Program-made: the position numbers and the translations under genes
Source of the DNA: Toxonevra muliebris
Taxonomy: Eukaryota > Arthropoda > Insecta > Diptera > Pallopteridae
Direction of reading: 5' to 3'
Length of the DNA stretch: 64,000 bases
Assembly (NCBI GenBank): GCA_963691655.1
Contig: OY829326.1
Coordinates: 24,540,878 to 24,604,877 of the forward strand
Part shown: one piece after another, positions 52,301 to 61,300 of the stretch
How the letters are laid out: every line of letters begins with the position of its first letter
Position numbering within the stretch: the first letter of the stretch is position 1
Notes under the pieces: model-generated
What the model saw: only the letters and a program-made list of their open reading frames with translations
What the model was told of the DNA's origin: nothing
The model's database searches: none

Positions 52301-55300
52301 TCGTTCCCATCGTCATTATTGTTGTTGTGGTTGTTGTTGCCATCGTCATTATTATTGTTGTTGTTGATGTTGCGCAACGAATTTACGTGTGACGCCATCA
52401 ATTCCGGATGTTCGTTGTTGTTGTTTTTGTTTTTTTTTTTTTGCATTTTGTTTGTTTACGCCGGATGGAAGTGTCAAGAAAGAAAAAATAAACGAATGAA
52501 AAAATTAGATTTTCTCGTTAAAAAAAATTAAGTAAGTATACAATGAAATTTAATAGCTTAAGGTGCTGTTGAAGAAAATATAAGATTTACGCTTTTAAAT
52601 TTTGTTTAAACTGGTTTCAAATTTGTATAATTACATTCGCGCTTAAGCCCCATTTGTGAAAGTTCGGGATTTTTAGTTTTGCGAGAGAATTTGTGTGGAT
52701 GTTTTTCAGCTTTGAAAGACAAATTTTTCGTAAAAATGTGGGAGAGCTTTCGTGCATATTTTCAGCTTTGTGGGACAACTTTCGGGGGAATTTGCATGGA
52801 TACAATTTACAGACAAAATATTTAACTTTGAGAAAACATTTTCATGAGGACTTCAGATTTGTGAGAGAGCTTTCGTAAGCATATTGTAGTTTGTGAGAGA
52901 ACTTTAAAAGTTGTCTTCTTCATGAAAGATTTTTCGTAGATATTTTCAATTTAATTAAAGAATTTTAATAAGTATTTTCAGCATTGTTAGAGAGTTTTTG
53001 TAGGCATTCCCAACTTTCTCAAAGAATTTCCGGAGGTATTTCAAGTTTTATAAGAAAAATTTTTTAAGAATATTGAATTTTATAAAGGAATACCCACGAG
53101 AATTTTTGGTTTTGTTTTCATCTTTGTTATTTCAGGCGTTTTCAGCTTTGTTGAAAATTTTCTAGCAAATTTTCAGTTGTATGAGAGACTTTTAGTGAGA
53201 GTTTTCAGCTTTGTGAAAGAATTTGCATGAGTATTTTCTGTTTTGTGGGAGACCTCAAGGCAAGTATTTTGACCTTTGAAATAAAATTTTCCTTGGTATT
53301 TTCCATTTTGGTTGAGAATTTTCCTAGAACTTTCAACTATGCGAGAAAATTTTTGTGGGAATTTTCACTTCGGATGTAAGAAAATGATAGGAAAATAGAT
53401 TTTTGTGAGAGTTGTCAGAATTTTCTTTCCTCTTGGGAATTGTTATACTAACTTTATTGTTTTAAGAATTTTTGACGGTTTTTATTTATGGCTTGTTTTT
53501 GGGTATTATTGGGACCATAATAAATTTCATATCGATTTTCAAAAAAACGAACTAAACGATAAGAGCAGTTAATTCTCCCTGCAAATAATAATATAGACTA
53601 CTTGCAAGGAACTTTTAGGTCAACAGGCTGAATGGCAGTGGATTATTATGCCATATACTAATTTTCATAAATTGGCCTTAAGCTGCAATCTTATGTGTAT
53701 GAATATATAGGTATAGAAATAATAAATTTGCTTACTAATATAAAAACATATTTTTATATGAATACTAGTATGAATAAATATTCATTATAGTGAGTATTTA
53801 CATACTTTACCCAAATACACATCCATAAATAATAATTTTCAGCACTTAAACTGAATATTTTTCATAAAATACACACAATAAATTATCTACGATTATACCT
53901 GGAAAATTTTTATATAACCACTATTTTAGATTGCCCATTCCTGATATTTAGGTACATGTGCATGTGAGCACTATGTCCATATAAGAATATACATAATCTG
54001 TCATATTTCACTCAACATATGTGCCATACATAATTTTTATATTTATTTTTTGTTTCTTTTTATTCATGGCTGAAGCTGAAAATAATAAATAAAAAATGTC
54101 AGGTCAACAACGTTGTCCTTTTACAAAAGTTGACTAATTTCAAGTCAGAAAAAAGGAAACTATTATAGAAAAAAATTGGAAAGAAAAAATAGACGAAGGA
54201 ATATGCCAGATGACATATGTGTGCATGATGCAACTAGCAACAACAGCAAAACTGGAAAAGGAAGCAAAGGAAAGCAGAGAAATGTTGACGTTTTCGTATT
54301 TTTTTTTTTTTTTTTTTTTTGTTTTACTTGACAGTTGACACATATGGCATAAATAATTGGATCACGCAGCGCCAAAAGAGAAACATTTTAAGCTATTTCA
54401 CTATTTTTTTTACAGGTTTTTTTTCCGTTTTGTTTTTAAAGTTAACAATTTCTGTTTGTTTTTTTATCGCATACCATAAACTTTTTTACCTTTTTTCTTT
54501 TTTTCCACAGCAATTTCTTCGCCATCCTCACGTCGCCATATGATTTTCGGTGTGGGGAAGCCATCGGCACGACATGTCATATTGATATTTTGGTTTTCAC
54601 GTACAGCCACTGATGATGGGGTACTTTCAATATCCAAAATATTCGGTGGTACTAGAAAAACCGAATTGAATATTTTCATAAATATTATAAAGCAAATAGT
54701 AGTAAGTGTTAAGACGAACTTACCTACAACTTGCAAGTAACCCACTTGACTTATCATTGGATTTGTATTCACTTGGCACATATAGTAACCGCGATCATCC
54801 TGATGCGCTTGATTCACATGCAGCAACCATGTATTTGCATTGTCGTAGGTAATGCTGTAACGTGGTATTCTCGCAATAACATGACGATGTATAGTCAAAA
54901 TCATCTGTCTATCAATGTGTATCCATGCAACCTGAATGAAAAAAAATTACAACAAAAAAAATAGAAGTGAAAATTAAAGAGTTTTTATCATTCTGGTTTT
55001 AAGTTGAGATAAACTTTTTATAAATGCATTTTATTATAGGACAGGACTTTCATTAGTCTTACAAAATCTACATAACATATTAAAACTATTTATTTGGTTG
55101 AGTTGAAGTGGTACTTCAAGCATTTAAGAACTAAGTCAAGAAAGTGACTCATTTTATTAGACAATTCATTTGGACATTTTTTTAAATAATTTTACCCCAT
55201 CTGGGAATCGAACCTGAGGCAGCTGGAACTCTAGTCTAGTACTCATTCACCAGGTCACGGGGGTGGCCAATTTTTTATTTATTTTAGTGTCTTTTTATTT

Positions 55301-58300
55301 ATTCGGGCTAAAGATGTACATCAATTTTAATTTTCTCTAACGCGTTTAGTTCTTTTTAACTCAAAATTTGTTTCAATAAGATTTTCTAGTCAAACTTTTT
55401 TAGATTCTGTAGACCTCAAAAATGGTAAATAGAGTTATCGGGAGATGCACAGTAGACCTTCTCCAAATAGATTGAAATTAGTGAGAACAGCTTTTTGAGC
55501 CGCATATTTATTTAGCAGACGTATCGAAAAAAAGAAATGAAATTGTCGGTGCTGAAATTTTATATGAAAACTAAAACCTCTAATGCCATGGTAATATCTA
55601 AATCCATTCCTTTACATTAGTGAAGAATAAACGATGGCTGGAGGTAGGCAATGTATTCACAAGAAAAAATAGAACATATCAGAAACGAGATGCTAGTTTT
55701 CATAGGTATTTAAGAGACCTACGATTTGCTAAGAAATTTGCCTCAATGGCTATAGAGCCTTATGTTATCTTCTTTACCTTCAATGAACAATCTGGCCTAA
55801 ATATCACGTTTACATAGTAGTGAATTGGGGCTTTCAAATAACCAGAAACTTTCATTAAATATTTTTCTTTTTTATTTCTTGAATCCCAAGCGTGGCATAA
55901 AACCATCGCGTTCAGTTTTTAACAGCTTGCTAGTTTAACGCTCTACCATCTTCCTTCAAGGTTTGCGTATTCTGCCAGATAACCTTGCCTCTTGTTTCGA
56001 AAGTTGTTCACTCCATTGTTCTTCTTACAATGAAGTCTTAATTTTTGTGGGGAGTAAGTAACCTGTAAAAGTCATTGAAAAGGAGGAAGAACTAAGCGAA
56101 AAACTACTCAACGACAAAAGAAAGTGAACTCGATCTGGAGTTTGGCAATCATTTTACAGCATATCAAACTAAAAATCTCTTACTCTAATCCCGAATTCTG
56201 ATTTGCGTAGTAGAACTTAGGAAAATCTTGTGTGACTTGCGATACAAAGGAATGAGTGAAATGGTTCGCTAGACCACGTTCTATGCAGATAACGTAATGA
56301 CATTTCATAAGTCGCTGCTAACTGGAATTTATAATGAGGTTGAAAAAGGAGTTAAACCATCGAGTACCTGAGAAATACTTTTAGAAATCGAAGTTAGAGA
56401 GAAGTCAAAAGTTTGGCACAACCCAAATCACAACAGATAGTGCGATTTCTTGTGGAACTTAGGATTGTGTACAGCTGAATTCTAAGTTATTTGGTTAAGG
56501 AGCTTCATTTTTATCAGAATTTGATTCGATTTGCAGTTGGAGTTTTGGTCGGCATTTTTTAGGCTGAATTCTGGTTTGGGTTTCGGATTAAGTTTTGGTC
56601 AAATTTTGGGTTAAAATTTTGTCTGAAATTGGTTTAAATTTCAATCTGACTTCCGGTCTAATTTTTGGTCTGTTTGGTTTGAATTTTAATCTGAATTCTA
56701 GTTTGGTCTAAAATTAAGGTTTGAATTCTGTCTAAATTTTGATCAATATTTGGTCTGAATTTCAATCTGTCCTTTGTGGTTAGGTTGGAGCAGCTTTCGA
56801 GAGACACACTTACGCCTGAACGGCCCATTGTAATACAACATAGTTGGACCTACAGTTTAACGCCGATTCCGAACGGCGGTGTGACAATTTTTTATCGGCT
56901 TGGTCATTTTGCCATTACCAACCAAGGTTGCTTGTTGTTGTTGTATCATCTAAAGCTTTTATATTGTCGTTATTGTTGTGGTCTCTGAACTCAATGTTCC
57001 GGTCCAATAATTAGGCAACATCTGTTAGGTGTACCCAACACTGCTAGGCATCAAATGTGTGTGTTTTACATTGCTACCACACGTCGGAAATGTATCAGGT
57101 ATATTTGGATTAATACGAGCCATATAATTATTCAAAATAAAAAAAGCGCCTTCAACAGGAACGCAGCTTTGCGAGTGTGCATTTACGAGTGAGCGTAGTT
57201 ATTCTTCATCAGGGACTGGCCGTGGATGTTGTTTGAAGAATTTATTGGACTAAATATTGCAACTGGTGGATTTGGTGTAGTATTCTCTATAAGCTGTTAT
57301 TGAAAGACTTTCATCGAGTGTATAATAACTGATTTTGAAAATCTCTTTCAATTTAATTTTCAGCAGCTTTCGTATTTTTCCTGTTTGTACCCAATATATC
57401 AGCATACAAATTTGCATACACATATATTTCTGACTAATGTTCGAAAGTTTAGTAGGCAATTTATAAGGATGGAAAGATTTTATTTCTAATAGAATACATA
57501 TTTATTCAGAAATTACCTACTACATATAAGTATGCTACGAGAACGTACTAAATATCAACTCACAAGATTATGTGTCACATTAAAATGTCATAAGCATTTT
57601 TCACTTAGAACTGCAGTAGATACTTGCTTTCTTGCTTTATCCATACAAACACACATACATATTGTACATATGCATGCAAGTAAAATTAATGTCATTGTGT
57701 ATGAAAAGTATGTATGTACGTGTGAGTTGAGCAAATGTCCAACGACACATGTGTGATGCAAAAAAGTTTACACTTCTCATACTATTGACTAGGGAGAAGG
57801 AAAGAGAAAAAGAAAAAGGCAGAGAGAGAGAGAGAGAGAAAAAAAGAGTTTACAGAGAATGAAGTCTCAGTTCTAAGCCAGCACACATTATAAATGAACT
57901 TAATGTCATGACAGACAAAAAAAAAAAAAAAACATTTTGACAGTTTTTTTTCGACTTCGTCTTACTACCATTTTTTTTACTACTTCTTCTACTACTATTA
58001 CTTTTTCTTCTACTATTACTTCTACTACTACTGTTATAGTTGCTTTTGTTTTTTGTTCGTATCCTTAGATTGCCAAAGGCAGGAAAAGCGTGAAAGTAGT
58101 CTTTAAAAAGTTTTTCAATTTACTTGCAAAAGTGACAGCAATGAGTTTGTGTAGAGTTGTGTTTTTGATTGTGTGAGTATTGTTTTTTTTGTCATTCTTT
58201 TTTATTTATTTTTTTTTTTCGCTTTTCGAAAATGACATTTAAAAGTGTATGAAAAAGAATGAAAAAACATAGCAGCAACATGTCAGACAATGACAGTTTA

Positions 58301-61300
58301 TATTTTCCAAGATAAAATATTTACGCCAGACATGTTCGTCGTCGTCATCGTCGTTATTGTTGTTGTTGTCGAACATATATGAAAGTAGCAACAGCAGGTA
58401 CATAATTAATATTTCAGTTAATTTTTTTCTATATGGACACTTTGAAATGTCGAAAATATTGTGTCATTTTATTATGGCGACAAATTAAAACTGAAGATAA
58501 ATGATTGAACTTGACCTTGCATATTTTTTGGTTTTAGTAATTTATTAAATTGATTTTTTATTTTTTATTTATAATTATGTCGCTGACTATGTCAAGGTTA
58601 GCAAACGTTCTATTTTTATTGATTTTCAGTTTTTTGTTTTTGTTTTTGATATTTTAAATGTTTATACTTGAATGCAGGGCCGTAGCCAGGATTTTTTTTC
58701 GGGGGGTGTTTTCATTTGAAGAAAATTGACATTGACTTGCCATTACTGATGATGAGCCCGACCTCAAAAAAATTAACAAAAATACTAAAAATAGTCAGAG
58801 GCTCATTTTTTTCAAATGATTATCAGTGGGAATTCGGGCCATGATAAGGAATCCGAATGATGTTGGCTTATATTCCTAAAATTCGTGCAGTTACTGCATT
58901 GAAAGAGGTCTTCCGAGTCGGGGTGCTCTGAGCAATAATGGGTTAATTACATTTTAAGATTGTTTCCTAAAACTTTGGAGCTGATCCACTACTACTGCTC
59001 ACCATGGGTTTTGCTAGTGTTTGTGAATGAATTTTTTATGCTGAACACGAACCTGAGGTAAAAAATTTCCTATCACGCCACGTTTTAGAAAAAATGGGAT
59101 TTAAAACTCTAAAATAGAATTTTTGGCCATTTTTAAAAATTGGAGAGCTGCACACTGGCGTGCTACAAACTACCCATACCACGATATTTCTTTAGATGTA
59201 CACCATCGGAAAAGAAATACTCGCCAGGTGCTTCGGCGGTACCCGCCAACAGCGATCCCATCATAACAGCGCTAGCGCCCAACGACAGAGCTTTGACAAT
59301 ATGACCAATCGATTGAATGCCACCATCGGCAATGACAGGAACACCTAATTGTTTGGCATAGGTGGCCACCTGATAGACAGCAGTGGCTTGTGGACAACCG
59401 CATGCCATAACCTCTTGGGTAATGTAAATAGAGCCCAAGCCCATGCCAATGCGCAGCCCATTAACTCCAGCATCAATAAGATTTTTGGCTTGAGCACGTG
59501 TAACCACTGGAAAACGAAATACTCCCTATAATTAAGTATTCACAATAAATTCGTGGTAAACTCACCATTTCCACCAATCACTTGTAAATCTCCAAAATTG
59601 GAGAGCTGAACACTGGCGTGCTACAAACTTCGAAATCCAGAAATTATAGGCAGAATCATGACCTTCTAAATGAGCCCTAAACCCGAAACTGTAAATCAAA
59701 ACAGTTACTGCCCTAGAAAAACAATAAATGCAGAATTGCTCAGCATCACCTTCTCTTTTTGTATCCAAAGTCAAACCTCATGTCAAAGAAAACAAATCGG
59801 ATCTGGTCGCATAGTGTAACTAAGATTTCAAGTTTATTTTTTTATTTGACTTTTTAGAAATTAAACCGATGAAAGTAAAAAATATTTAAAAACTGTTCAA
59901 TAGATTTTATTTGGACTTTTTTCATCCACTGGCAATTAAAATCAAAAAATAGAAGAAAGTTTCCCCATTTCGGGTCAGAACCCCCAAATCTCCCCCTAAA
60001 AACGGCCTTACTTGTATCAGAAAATCGGTAAGGTAGAGTGCTGCTAAATAAAAATAAAACGAGCAAAAATGTATTTACATTTCTTTTAACTTTATTCTAT
60101 ACAATATTTAAGGACAATTGTCGTATACATCTAGAACACCATTCATTGATGAAATAGAAAGTAGGTGATGTAGATGGCAATTTTTGACACGTCGAAAAAA
60201 TAAGTAAAGTAGAGTGATACCATAACTTTTTTTTTAGAAAAATTGCGTAATTAAGCTGCTAATTTTTTGTCAAAAATCGAAAGACCATAAAATTTTAACT
60301 AAATATGCAAGTTTTTAAAACCCTAGGTTTGTTTTTTTTTTACTAAAATTGTGATAAATCTGAAGTGGGCTGGTATGGGCGTTGCTTTGTATCATTGAAA
60401 TAATAAAATGCGGTCATTCCAGTGACCAATACATAATTTTCAGCATAAATACAGGACTGGTAGTATATTAGAATGCATTCGAAAGAGAAATTAGCAGAAA
60501 AAATATCACTGATCTTAAGGAGGCCAAATTTTGTAATCCCAATGAAAAGGCTGAATCTACAAATGTGGCCATATCTTTTTTTATTTTTCTTGAGCTGTGG
60601 AATATGTTGTAAAAAAAACTGTACGCAGTTCTGAATCACCTTGTATACACTTGGAATACATTAAATGTGAAATTTCTTGGTCTTCTTGTAGATATCCGAG
60701 TTCGCAAAGAACTTGTTAATGGTTTTTTAGCCTGATATAATGGACTAAGTCTTACATTTGGTTTAAGTTTTAGTTTCAATTTTGGTTTGATTTTTAGTCT
60801 AAATTTGATCCGACTTTTGATTCTGATTTTTGGTCTGGACTATATGTAATATTTGGTTATAAAATTTGGTTAAAGTTTTAGTTTGAATTTTGGTCTCAAT
60901 TTTGTTTTGAATTTCGGTTTCAATTTCGGTTTAATTTGTGATATAAGTTTGATCTTTTTGGGTCAGAGTTTTGATATTGATTTTTGATCTAAACTCTAAC
61001 TAATATTTGATTAAAATTTCGGTTTGAGTTTTGATCTGATTTTTGGTTTATTTTTGGTGGGAGTTTTATCTAAATATTGTTATATTTGGTTATAGTTTTG
61101 ATCTGTTTTTCATCCGATTTTTAGTTTGTAAGTGGATTTGATTTTTGGACTGAATTTAGTTTAAAGATTCATTCTTATAATTTATGAGGTGGTTGATAGT
61201 TTTTGATCTGCTTTTATAGTTTGGTTTTCAGTCTTACTTTAGGTCTGATTTTTGGCCTGAGCTTCGTTTCATTTTTGTCACAGATTTGTACTGAATTAGA

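Noticed and set aside
52073..52531. Long open frame of about 150 codons
   Set aside because: It is built from GTT/ATT low-complexity repeats giving Leu/Phe runs, has no domain, and overlaps intron DNA of DIP-theta.
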